Assembly: GCF_024666615.1 (NCBI RefSeq)
Contig: NZ_CP088297.1
Location: 1,240,001 to 1,304,000 of the forward strand
From: Aquabacterium sp. J223
GTDB taxonomy: Bacteria; Pseudomonadota; Gammaproteobacteria; Burkholderiales; Burkholderiaceae_C
Direction of reading: 5' to 3'
Length of the DNA: 64,000 nucleotides
This document shows positions 28,843 through 36,740 of this stretch, in pieces (the first letter of the stretch is position 1; each line of letters starts with the position of its first letter). A program made the translations under genes and the position numbers. The notes beneath the pieces were generated by a model, which had not been told where the DNA came from, did no database searches, and worked only from the letters and a program-made list of their open reading frames with translations.

Positions 28843-31820
28843 TATAGCACAAGGCTCATTTCTCTATAGAGCCCTTCTTGGGTTTCCGCGATTGCTGGGT
28901 TGTCGTATGGGTGAGGAAGTCCACCCTTAACTTTTACCCATACCCTGTTATTGGCGCTGTCCTGCCAAAGCTTTTCTCCATTGCTCGACAGAACTTCTGC
29001 CAAAGTTCCAACAGTCGCGAGGCGGCGTACGAAACGTTCGTCCGGTGAAGAGGATGTCCAGTATTTCGGTTTCTCGCGATCCGTGGTGTGCGAGAAAAAG
29101 TAGCCCGTTGCAGGCGCGCTGCCATCGAATGCCACTCCAAGGATGAACCAATCGCCGTCCCGGTACGCATTAGTTATCTGCATAGCGACACGTCGTGGTG
29201 GAGCGTTGGTGGGGAACGTAAGCACATAACGCCCTCCGATACGAGCTGCGAAATGCCGCATGTTGCCAAGCATCTTTCCGAGTCCGTTTAGGACCGACCA
29301 GCGACCTATTTCCTGTCCATTATCACTGAAGCGTAATGCCTCTATGGCTGAAGAAAAGGTGTATCGGTTGTCGTCGAAATCAGTTTGAAATCCCTCCACG
29401 CCATAGTATTCACCATCGCAGCTTTTTCCGTTATGGCCGGCAGGGGTAACCAAAATGCAACTGGCTCCAGCAGTTAGGAACGGCACATCATAAACCCAGT
29501 AGTTGTTTTTTGGTCCCCAATATCCATTCGCATCCCAAAGCGCGCCCGACAGTGCCCAAACCCGATTGGGGTCACCAGTTAAATTCGGCGACGTAACCCT
29601 TGCTCCAGGGTTCGAGTTAATGAATTTGTTGTTCTTATTCCTGGCTAACCCTTTGTCTACCGCCGTAATATAATAGTCGTCGGTTTTGAACGCCCCGCTT
29701 GGTTCGGCCGAATAAAATTCGTAATTGATAAAAGTGTTTTCAGTAAACTTGAATGACGAGTGGTAGCTCGCCATGGCAACGGGCTTTTCGGGTCCTGGGT
29801 ATGATCCGGGGTTATTAAGACTCTTGGCGATGATTAACGAACGAGTGATGACGCCATCGTTACCCGCTCCTGAGAAGTCAGTGTTTGCGTTGTCAGCGGC
29901 GGTCCATTCTAAATAATCCGGGAACATCACTCGATTTCGATAACCGCCCCAGCGGTTCTTAAAAATCACCATGCCCTTGAATTCAACGCGCACCCCGTTC
30001 GTATGGTTGTAATCGCGACCGTCTACCGTCGGGCGGTACATGTTCGGGTAGGTATGGCCCGCATCGTCAATAGGCGCGTGCTCTAAGAAGATTCCAGCCT
30101 CTCGATTGCTGTGTGATGTGTTGTACTCGAAGCCGCCGTGCTTAAGGCGATCTGGAAGTAGAGCAACCTTGGCGGAGGCGCCAAGCGTTTTACTTGGAAA
30201 TGCCATCCAGATACCTGGGCCGTCACTATCGCCGACAAGATTATGGCGGACGGTGTTGTCCGGATTCGTCAGCCAAATTCCACTTGGCCCGGCCGGCGTA
30301 GCATTGTTGGTACCTGTGGGATTCTCGTGAACAAGAAGCGTTTTGGCCCTCGCCGGCATGCGCATCTTCAGCGCGATGTTCCCCTCGATCAGATTGCGCC
30401 GCTCCACCGCGTCTTCCAGGAAGAACGCATGCCCCTTGATGTCGTGGCAGACGTTGTTGACCACCTGCACGCCGTTGGTGGCGTGGATCACGACGCAGCG
30501 CTGGCTCGACGCCCAGATCGCGCTGTTGCGCAGCACATGACCGGTAGCGTCGCCCAACACGCGACCTTCGGTGTCATAGCTCAGCATGTGCCAGTGGATC
30601 GGGTACCGACCCAACAGGCCCGACTGGCCGACGCGGCGCATCTCGAGCCCGTCGATCACGACCTTGGACTGCAGGTCCATGATCATCACGTGCGCGCCGA
30701 AGCCGTTGGTCTGCCAGGCCGCGTCGTCCGCCCCTTCGATGACGACGTTGCGGGTCAGGTTCGCCACCGCAGCCCGTTCGTCCAAACTGGTCGGCGCGGG
30801 CGTCGCCGGCGGGACGTAGGAGGGGTCCGGCGTGAGGCTCATGCCGGTGTTGGTGACGTACTGCATCTTGCCCCAGCGGAACTTGTTCAGTGCTGCGGCC
30901 AGATTCACCCGGTTGCCGCTGACGCTGGACAGCGCCAGGCGCTCGGTCTCTGCAACGCCCCAGAAGTCGGTCGGTGCGATGGCGATGTTGTCGCCGGCTT
31001 GCCAATTCACCGTGTCCTTGAGCGTGAGGTTCGTCGCGCCGGCGTTGGCGTGGTCGTTCAGCTTGGTCCAGGCCGGTTGCTTCACCGCGCCGTAAATCGC
31101 CAGGCGGCCGCCTCGGACGTTGATGCCGCGGGACACGCCGTCGTTGCTCGCGACGGGTTGTCCGTTCAGGGTGATCACCGCCTTCTGCGCGAAGGGTTGC
31201 GACGCGGAGCCCACTTCGAGCGCCCCGCTGGCCGAGATGTCGATGAAGGACGTCGTCAGTCGGGTGTCGCGTCGTGCGAACTGCAGCGTGCCCTGGATCG
31301 TGAGCCCCGCCAGGGCCGGCGGGTCCATGTCCAGCACGATGGTCTTCCCTGGCGGGATCAGCACCTGCGCGTTGGCCGTCGGCAGGATGCCACCCCACGT
31401 CTTCGGGTCCGACCACAACAGGGCGCTGTCCGTCGGCGCACTGCTGACACCGGTGCTGCTGCCCGTCGGCGCACTGCTGACACTCGTGCTGCTGGAGGTC
31501 GTCGTGACCGGAACGAGGGTGGCGGTGGAGGGCTCCGTGGCCGTCGCGGTTGCCGGCGAGCTCGTCGTGTTCGATCCGGAACCGCTTGCCGTGGTGGTGC
31601 TCCCCGCCGCGAAGACGGTGCCGTTGCCCACTCCGTTCCCGTTCGCGTTCCCGCCCTTCTTGAGGATCTGTGCCTGCTCGTCAGCGCCGGTGGCGGCCAG
31701 GGCTTCGGCGGTGCCGCTGTTGGCACCTGCGCCGCTGCCACCCCCGCAGGCCACGAGACAAAGGGCGGCCAGCGCGGACGAGGTGAATCGGAGGTGGCGC
31801 ATCAAGGTGGGGACGGTCAT
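28833..31820 (-). CDS. G8-domain, parallel beta-helix lipoprotein
   Basis: This 995-residue protein has a lipoprotein signal (lipobox LVAC, then GGGSGAGA) and a low-complexity Ser/Thr/Ala linker (about 40-130). A G8 domain follows (about 133-200), with LWSDPKTWGGILPTANAQVLIPPGKTIVLDM. The rest, about 200-800, is rich in the short strands and Asn-ladder-like repeats of right-handed beta-helices (VVIHATNGVQVVNNVCHDIKGHAFF). G8 domains occur in CEMIP-type proteins that bind or degrade hyaluronan, so a polysaccharide-binding or lyase role at the cell surface is reasonable but unproven. The 5' half is GC-rich like the host, the 3' half AT-rich: a mosaic gene. An alternative start is ATG 31802. Confidence 0.8.
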   Translation of the reverse strand: MTVPTLMRHLRFTSSALAALCLVACGGGSGAGANSGTAEALAATGADEQAQILKKGGNANGNGVGNGTVFAAGSTTTASGSGSNTTSSPATATATEPSTATLVPVTTTSSSTSVSSAPTGSSTGVSSAPTDSALLWSDPKTWGGILPTANAQVLIPPGKTIVLDMDPPALAGLTIQGTLQFARRDTRLTTSFIDISASGALEVGSASQPFAQKAVITLNGQPVASNDGVSRGINVRGGRLAIYGAVKQPAWTKLNDHANAGATNLTLKDTVNWQAGDNIAIAPTDFWGVAETERLALSSVSGNRVNLAAALNKFRWGKMQYVTNTGMSLTPDPSYVPPATPAPTSLDERAAVANLTRNVVIEGADDAAWQTNGFGAHVMIMDLQSKVVIDGLEMRRVGQSGLLGRYPIHWHMLSYDTEGRVLGDATGHVLRNSAIWASSQRCVVIHATNGVQVVNNVCHDIKGHAFFLEDAVERRNLIEGNIALKMRMPARAKTLLVHENPTGTNNATPAGPSGIWLTNPDNTVRHNLVGDSDGPGIWMAFPSKTLGASAKVALLPDRLKHGGFEYNTSHSNREAGIFLEHAPIDDAGHTYPNMYRPTVDGRDYNHTNGVRVEFKGMVIFKNRWGGYRNRVMFPDYLEWTAADNANTDFSGAGNDGVITRSLIIAKSLNNPGSYPGPEKPVAMASYHSSFKFTENTFINYEFYSAEPSGAFKTDDYYITAVDKGLARNKNNKFINSNPGARVTSPNLTGDPNRVWALSGALWDANGYWGPKNNYWVYDVPFLTAGASCILVTPAGHNGKSCDGEYYGVEGFQTDFDDNRYTFSSAIEALRFSDNGQEIGRWSVLNGLGKMLGNMRHFAARIGGRYVLTFPTNAPPRRVAMQITNAYRDGDWFILGVAFDGSAPATGYFFSHTTDREKPKYWTSSSPDERFVRRLATVGTLAEVLSSNGEKLWQDSANNRVWVKVKGGLPHPYDNPAIAETQEGLYREMSLVLYQK

Positions 31821-32262
31821 TGGGAAGGTCGGCTGACGGGTTCAAACGCCCTAGGAAGATCGGCGGGGGCCGACCTCCCTTGATCCCGCTTGCATTCCGT
31901 TTCCTCGCACGGCGATGAGGATCGTCAGGCAAACAGCGATGCCGTTACACACAGGCGGGACGCCCACTACCGGACGCAGCGTCCATGCCAAGGTCCCGGA
32001 CTGTGAACCAGTTCTCGCACGGCGTCCGTCCCCTGGACCGACCGACGGGGTCCGGTCAGTTCTGGACCGTCGAACACGACGTGAAAACACATCGCTGTAA
32101 CAAAACGGAACTGCCATCTGTGAGCAACGGTCGCATCCGTTTCAACGACGCGCCGGGAACTAGCACCCCTGCTCCGATCGTTTTCCACGGCCGTGTCGGC
32201 TACGTCGAGACACGTTTGTCGAGTCAGGCGAGAATGGTGCCTTCCAAGCCTTGGTCAATGCC
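31821..32262. other. Divergent regulatory region between the G8 gene and epsI
   Basis: 442 bases without a supported gene. It holds an 11-bp direct repeat (31904-31914, 32014-32024), a CTGGACCG pair (32033-32040, 32062-32069), and an imperfect inverted repeat near 31857-31881. Several AT-richer islands, for example around 32085-32105, could be promoter cores, but no unambiguous -35/-10 pair was found. It must contain promoters for both flanking genes. Confidence 0.5.
31904..32024. repeat. 11-bp direct repeat pair (possible operator)
   Basis: CTCGCACGGCG occurs exactly at 31904-31914 and at 32014-32024, a centre-to-centre distance of 110 bases, between two divergent EPS genes. The spacing would suit a looped regulator site, but chance cannot be excluded. 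Confidence 0.35.
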
Positions 32263-32952
32263 ATGAAGTCCACCACCACCGCCGCGGTGCTCGCTGCGCT
32301 GATGATCGCCACCTCCATGGCCGGTTTCGCGGCGCGCCCGAAGCCGCGGCCTCCGGGGCAGCCGCCGAGCATCGTGCTCGAGTCTGCCGTGCCGAAGCGG
32401 TTCGGGGATTGGGTGGAGGTGACGGTCGGCCAGGCGGCGGTGGTCAACCCGCAGACCCAGCAGTTGCTGGACAAGCTGTACAGCCAACTGCTCACCCGCA
32501 CCTACGAGAACCGCGTCACGGGCGCCCGCGTGATGCTGTCGATGGCGTACGGCGACGACCAGCGTGACGGTCTGCAGGCGCACATGCCGGAAGTCTGTTA
32601 TCCGGCGCAGGGCTTCAAGTTGCATGAGGCCGCCGACGGCCTTCTGGGCACCCCGCACGGCGACATCCCCGTCAAGCGGCTGTCGACCAGCCTCGGCCCG
32701 CGGTTCGAGCCGGTGACCTACTGGTTCACGGTTGGCGACCAGGCCATCAAGACGCGTTGGGAAAAGCGTCTGATCGAGTTGCGCTTCGGCTTGACGGGTC
32801 AGGTGCCGGACGGCCTGCTGTTCCGGGTGTCGACGATCGACCGGGACACCAAGCGCGCCTACCAAGTGCAGGACCAGTTCGTCCAGGATCTGCTGAACTC
32901 GGTCGAGCCCCAGTCGCGGCACCGGCTCAGCGGACTCGCCTTCACCGGCTGA
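32263..32952 (+). CDS. epsI: Exosortase-associated protein EpsI, B-type
   Basis: A 229-residue EpsI-family protein with a signal-like N-terminus (STTTAAVLAALMIATSMAG). The diagnostic motif HMPEVCYPAQGF (about residues 108-119) is preceded by VMLSMAYGDDQRDGLQ, and a final YQVQDQFVQDLLNSV helix closes the domain. EpsI proteins accompany exosortases, sometimes fused to them, and act in the same envelope process; the exact biochemistry is not known. ATG 32263 was chosen over TTG 32251. It is separated from xrtB by the polymer-specific cassette and the G8 gene. Confidence 0.92.
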   Translation: MKSTTTAAVLAALMIATSMAGFAARPKPRPPGQPPSIVLESAVPKRFGDWVEVTVGQAAVVNPQTQQLLDKLYSQLLTRTYENRVTGARVMLSMAYGDDQRDGLQAHMPEVCYPAQGFKLHEAADGLLGTPHGDIPVKRLSTSLGPRFEPVTYWFTVGDQAIKTRWEKRLIELRFGLTGQVPDGLLFRVSTIDRDTKRAYQVQDQFVQDLLNSVEPQSRHRLSGLAFTG

Positions 32953-32959
32953 CCGCCTG

Positions 32960-32980
32960 CCCGCCGCGGTGCGCGGCGGG
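32960..32980. terminator. GC hairpin between convergent epsI and manC
   Basis: CCCGCCGC (32960-32967) and GCGGCGGG (32973-32980) form an 8-bp stem with a five-base loop seven bases after the epsI stop. No T-run follows on either strand, so termination strength is uncertain. Confidence 0.4.
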
Positions 32981-33012
32981 TGAGGCGCGGGGCCGGCCGG
33001 CCCGCTGCCCTT

Positions 33013-34443
33013 TCAACTGCTGGTGCGCCCGTAGCTGTCCTCGAACCGGACGATGTCGTCCTCACCGAGGTAGGCGCCGCTCTGCACCTCGATGATTTCC
33101 AGCGGCACCTTGCCCGGGTTGGTCAGGCGGTGCACCTCGCCCAGCGGGATGTAGGTGCTCTGGTTCTCGGTGAGCAGGATCTTCTTGTCGCCGCAGGTCA
33201 CCTCCGCTGTGCCGGTGACCACGATCCAGTGCTCCGCGCGGTGGTGGTGCATCTGCAGGCTCAGTGACGCGCCGGGCTTGACCAGGATGCGCTTGACCTG
33301 GTGGCGCGGCCCTTCGTCGATGCTGTCGTACCAGCCCCACGGGCGGTGCACCTTGCGGTGCAGGGTGTGCTCGGTGCGCCGGTCCTGCCCCAGCCGGCCG
33401 ACGACGTGCTTGACGTCCTGGCAACGTTCCCGATCGGCCACCAGCACCGCATCCGGCGTCTCGATGACCACCACGTTGTCCAGCCCCACCACGCCGACGA
33501 GCCGGCCCGAGGCGTGGACCAGCGTGTTGTGGCTGTCGTGCAGCACCGCGTCGCCGACGATGGCGTTGCCGTCGCCGTCCTGCGCGGCCACCTGCCACAC
33601 CGCGTTCCAGGCGCCGAGGTCGTTCCAGCCGGCGTTCAACGGCACCATCTGCAACGCCTGGCCGCTGTCCGGGCAGCGCTCCAGCACCGCGACGTCCACC
33701 GATTCGGACGGCACCTGGTGGAAGGCGGCGGCGTCCGGTCTGACGAAGACGCCGTCGCGCCGTGCCGCCTTCCAGGCGGTGCGGGTGGCGTCCAGGATGT
33801 CGGGGCGGAAGCGCTCCAGCGCCGACAGCCACACCGAAGCCCGCAGCACGAACATGCCGCTGTTCCAGAAATAGCCGCCCTTGGCGAGGTAGCCTGCGGC
33901 GGTGGCCGCGTCCGGCTTCTCGACGAACGCCGCCACCCGGTCGCCCTCGCAGCGGATGTAGCCGTAACCCGTTTCCGGCCGGTCCGGCTGAATGCCAAGG
34001 ATCACGATGGCCTGCTCGCCGGCCAGTGCCGCGGCGCGCTGCAGGGCGGCGGTGAAGGCGGCCGCATCGCCCACCGTCTGGTCGGCCGGCGTGACCACCA
34101 GCACCGGGTCGGCCCCCTGGTCCTGCGCCTGCAGCGCCGCCAGCGTGAGCGCGGGCGCGGTGTTGCGGCCGGCCGGTTCCAGCAGCACGGCGGTCGGCTC
34201 CACCGCGACCTGCCGCAACTGGTCGAGCACCAGGAAGCGGTGTTCCTCGTTGCCGACCACGATCGGTGGCCGCACGTCGATGGTGGCGGTCGCCAACGCC
34301 TGCAACCGCTGCACGGCCTGCTGGAACAGCGTTGCCGGGCCGGCCAGCGCCAGGAACTGTTTCGGATGCGAGGCGCGGGACAGCGGCCAGAGCCGGGTGC
34401 CGCTGCCGCCCGCCATCACCACCGGTTGCAAGGTGAGGTTCAT
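33013..34443 (-). CDS. manC: Mannose-1-phosphate guanylyltransferase/mannose-6-phosphate isomerase
   Basis: A 476-residue bifunctional enzyme that makes GDP-mannose and can also isomerise mannose-6-phosphate. The N-terminal nucleotidyltransferase domain opens with [23 protein letters not shown]. The C-terminal cupin (type II PMI) domain, from about residue 355, has the expected RPWGWYDSIDEG and metal-binding QMHHHRAEHWIVVTG pattern. GDP-mannose would feed the EPS repeat unit. It heads toward epsI (convergent) and lies nine bases from galE, with which it is probably co-transcribed. Confidence 0.95.
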   Translation of the reverse strand: MNLTLQPVVMAGGSGTRLWPLSRASHPKQFLALAGPATLFQQAVQRLQALATATIDVRPPIVVGNEEHRFLVLDQLRQVAVEPTAVLLEPAGRNTAPALTLAALQAQDQGADPVLVVTPADQTVGDAAAFTAALQRAAALAGEQAIVILGIQPDRPETGYGYIRCEGDRVAAFVEKPDAATAAGYLAKGGYFWNSGMFVLRASVWLSALERFRPDILDATRTAWKAARRDGVFVRPDAAAFHQVPSESVDVAVLERCPDSGQALQMVPLNAGWNDLGAWNAVWQVAAQDGDGNAIVGDAVLHDSHNTLVHASGRLVGVVGLDNVVVIETPDAVLVADRERCQDVKHVVGRLGQDRRTEHTLHRKVHRPWGWYDSIDEGPRHQVKRILVKPGASLSLQMHHHRAEHWIVVTGTAEVTCGDKKILLTENQSTYIPLGEVHRLTNPGKVPLEIIEVQSGAYLGEDDIVRFEDSYGRTSS

Positions 34444-34452
34444 GAGGACCGA

Positions 34453-35478
34453 TCAGGCCAGGGAGGACGCAAATCCATTGGGGTTCATCGACTGCCAGCG
34501 CCAGCTGTCGACGCACATGCGGTCCAGGTCGTGCTCGGCACGCCAGCCGAGCAGTTGCTGCGCGAGCGTCGGGTCGGCGTAGCAGGCGGCGATGTCGCCG
34601 GGCCGGCGCGGCCCGATGTCGTAGGGGACGGGCCGCCCGCTGGCCGCTTCGTAAGCCCGCACGACGTCGAGCACGCTGTAGCCGCGGCCGGTGCCGAGGT
34701 TGACGGTGAAGCTGCCGGGCTCGGCCAGCAGTCGCCGCAGTGCGGCGACGTGGCCCTGTGCCAGGTCGACCACGTGGATGTAGTCCCGCACCCCAGTGCC
34801 GTCCGGCGTGTCGTAGTCGCTGCCGTGCACCTGCAGCCGCGGGCGTCGGCCGACCGCCACCTGGGCGACATAGGGCATCAGGTTGTTCGGGACGCCCCGT
34901 GGGTCCTCCCCGATCAGGCCGCTGTCGTGCGCGCCGACCGGGTTGAAGTAGCGCAGGCAGCCGGTCTGCCACTGGGGATCGGCCGCGCCGAGGTCGGCCA
35001 GGATCTGCTCGCACATCAGCTTGGTGCGGCCGTACGGGTTGGTCGCCGACAGCGCGGCGTCCTCCGTCAGCGGCAGCCGGTCCGGCGTGCCGTACACCGT
35101 GGCGCTGCTGGAGAACACGAAGCGCCGGCAACCGTGCGCCTGCAGCGCCTCGCAGGTGGCCACCAGCCCGCCCAGGTTGTTGCGGTAGTAGGCCAGCGGC
35201 TTGGCGGTGGATTCACCCACCGCCTTGAAGGCCGCGAAGTGCACGGCCGCGTCCACCGGATGGTCGCGCAGCACTGCGGACAGGGCGGCGCCATCCGTCA
35301 CGTCCGCCTGCACGAACAGCGGCGTGCGCCCGGTCAGCCGTTGCAGCCGCCGCAGCACCTCGGCCGAGCTGTTCGAGAAGTCGTCGACGCCCACGACGTC
35401 GAAACCCGCCTGCTGCAACGCGACCCAGGTGTGCGAGCCGATGTAGCCGGTGGCGCCGGTGAGCAGGACGGTGGGCAT
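34453..35478 (-). CDS. galE: UDP-glucose 4-epimerase GalE
   Basis: A 341-residue extended SDR enzyme interconverting UDP-glucose and UDP-galactose. Motifs: LLTGATGYIGSHTWVAL for NAD binding at the N-terminus, SSSATVYG with the catalytic Ser near residue 126, and Tyr-x3-Lys in NPYGRTKLMCE. The stretch YFNPVGAHDSGLIGEDP and the late YDTPDGTGVRDYIHVVDLA are GalE-specific. Start ATG 35478 gives the canonical N-terminus. It lies between manC and epsL in one direction and so supplies a hexose donor to the EPS pathway. Confidence 0.96.
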   Translation of the reverse strand: MPTVLLTGATGYIGSHTWVALQQAGFDVVGVDDFSNSSAEVLRRLQRLTGRTPLFVQADVTDGAALSAVLRDHPVDAAVHFAAFKAVGESTAKPLAYYRNNLGGLVATCEALQAHGCRRFVFSSSATVYGTPDRLPLTEDAALSATNPYGRTKLMCEQILADLGAADPQWQTGCLRYFNPVGAHDSGLIGEDPRGVPNNLMPYVAQVAVGRRPRLQVHGSDYDTPDGTGVRDYIHVVDLAQGHVAALRRLLAEPGSFTVNLGTGRGYSVLDVVRAYEAASGRPVPYDIGPRRPGDIAACYADPTLAQQLLGWRAEHDLDRMCVDSWRWQSMNPNGFASSLA

Positions 35479-35492
35479 GGAGGTCCTCGGGA

Positions 35493-36701
35493 CTACAGGG
35501 TGAGGGCGATCTGACCGAAGCAGGACACGGTGCTGGTGCTGAAGTCGGCCGTCACGCCGGAACGGTCGGTGCGGCTCAGGCTGCAGCCGAGGCTGGCGAC
35601 GCGGGTGGCGGCCCAACGCACGCCGACCGAGGCGGCGCGTGCGGTTTCGTTTTGACCGTTCGCCAGTTCGAAACGGGTGGCCGTCAACCCGGCATCGGCC
35701 GACACCTTGCCGGTGACGGCGTACTGCGCCCGCACCGACACCGCATCGGCGATGCGCGAGACGTTGGTGGTCGTCAGCGCTACCCCGGCCAGCGGCAGGT
35801 TGCTCTGCACCGGCACGAAGGCCAGCTGTTGGCCGGTGTCGCGGCTGACGGTGGTGTTGAGGCCGAGCTTGCCGGTGGCCTGGTAAGCCCAGTTCACCGA
35901 GCCGGTGACGCCGTCGAAGTTCAGGATCTGCTGGCGCTCGTACTCCGTCTTGCCGAACGACAGCCGGCCGCTGACGGTGCTGCGTCCGGTGGGCACCCAG
36001 GTGCTGGACAGGTAGACGTCGCGCCGCTCGGATTGATCGGCCGGAAAGGACAAGCCGCTGGTCACCGTCACCGCGTCGTAGTCGTTGCGCTGCAGGCTGA
36101 CCCCGGCGCTGGCGCTCAGGCCGTCGCTGAAGCGGTAGCCCAGTCCCACGCTGCCGGCCCGCTGCTCGTAGTCGCCCAGCTGCGACACCGGGTTGCTCTG
36201 GTCCACCTGGCGCCAGCTGAGGGACGTGTCCAGCGTCAGTCGGGTCACCAGGCCCAGGCGCGCGGTCGCGACGGCCGAGCGGAAGGTCTGGATGTTGGCC
36301 TGGGTGTTGGCCACGCCGGCCAGCCCGTAGAACGGCGCCAGCGACCGGCCCGCATCCAGCCGCAGCGTGCCCGCCAGCCGTTCGATGGTCGACCAGTCCC
36401 AGCCGGCGCCGAGGTTGTAGCTGTTGTTGCCCAGGCCGCTCACGCCGGTGTAGCGGTTGTTGGCGAGGTTCACGTTGCCGTAGACGCGCTGGCGGCCGAA
36501 GGTCTGGTCCACCGAGCCGAAGACCGCGGTGCTGAACAGCGTGGCGTCCACCGCGCCCGGGTCGCCGTCGGCGCGGTTGTAGAGGTTGGAGATGCGGCTG
36601 ACCGTCTCCGATGCGCCCACCGTGTAGGGGCTCGACTGGGCGAACGCACTGCCGGCGCAGGCCAGCAGCACGGCCAAGGACACTGGGGCGATTCGTTGCA
36701 T
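35493..36701 (-). CDS. epsL: EPS-operon outer-membrane beta-barrel protein EpsL
   Basis: A 402-residue secreted protein with a signal peptide ending AFAQ. The rest consists of alternating amphipathic strands (LGLVTRLTLDTSLSWRQVD, AGSVGLGYRFSDGLSAS, RWAATRVASLGCSLSRTD) ending in a short C-terminal FGQIALTL strand, typical of outer-membrane barrels. EpsL-type proteins occur in exosortase-B EPS operons and are presumed to aid polymer export or surface attachment. It lies 14 bases before galE in the same transcript. Confidence 0.85.
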   Translation of the reverse strand: MQRIAPVSLAVLLACAGSAFAQSSPYTVGASETVSRISNLYNRADGDPGAVDATLFSTAVFGSVDQTFGRQRVYGNVNLANNRYTGVSGLGNNSYNLGAGWDWSTIERLAGTLRLDAGRSLAPFYGLAGVANTQANIQTFRSAVATARLGLVTRLTLDTSLSWRQVDQSNPVSQLGDYEQRAGSVGLGYRFSDGLSASAGVSLQRNDYDAVTVTSGLSFPADQSERRDVYLSSTWVPTGRSTVSGRLSFGKTEYERQQILNFDGVTGSVNWAYQATGKLGLNTTVSRDTGQQLAFVPVQSNLPLAGVALTTTNVSRIADAVSVRAQYAVTGKVSADAGLTATRFELANGQNETARAASVGVRWAATRVASLGCSLSRTDRSGVTADFSTSTVSCFGQIALTL

Positions 36702-36740
36702 GGTTCCTCCCTGGCCGGCGTGGGCGCCGGTCCGGCAATG

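Larger units (their letters stand above)
24740..30350. other. AT-rich segment inside the EPS locus (likely exchanged cassette)
   Basis: Composition changes abruptly near the 3' end of xrtB and again inside the G8-domain gene. For example 25021-25080 has 24 G/C of 60 and 29641-29700 has 30 of 60, against 35 of 60 at 30421-30480 and 40 of 60 at 31201-31260. Codons such as TTA, AAT and ATA, rare elsewhere in the window, are common here. The segment holds the polymerase/ligase, flippase, glycosyltransferase and the 3' half of the G8 gene, the parts that define a specific polymer. No mobile-element genes or terminal repeats were seen, so homologous recombination through the flanks is the likelier route. 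Confidence 0.75.
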
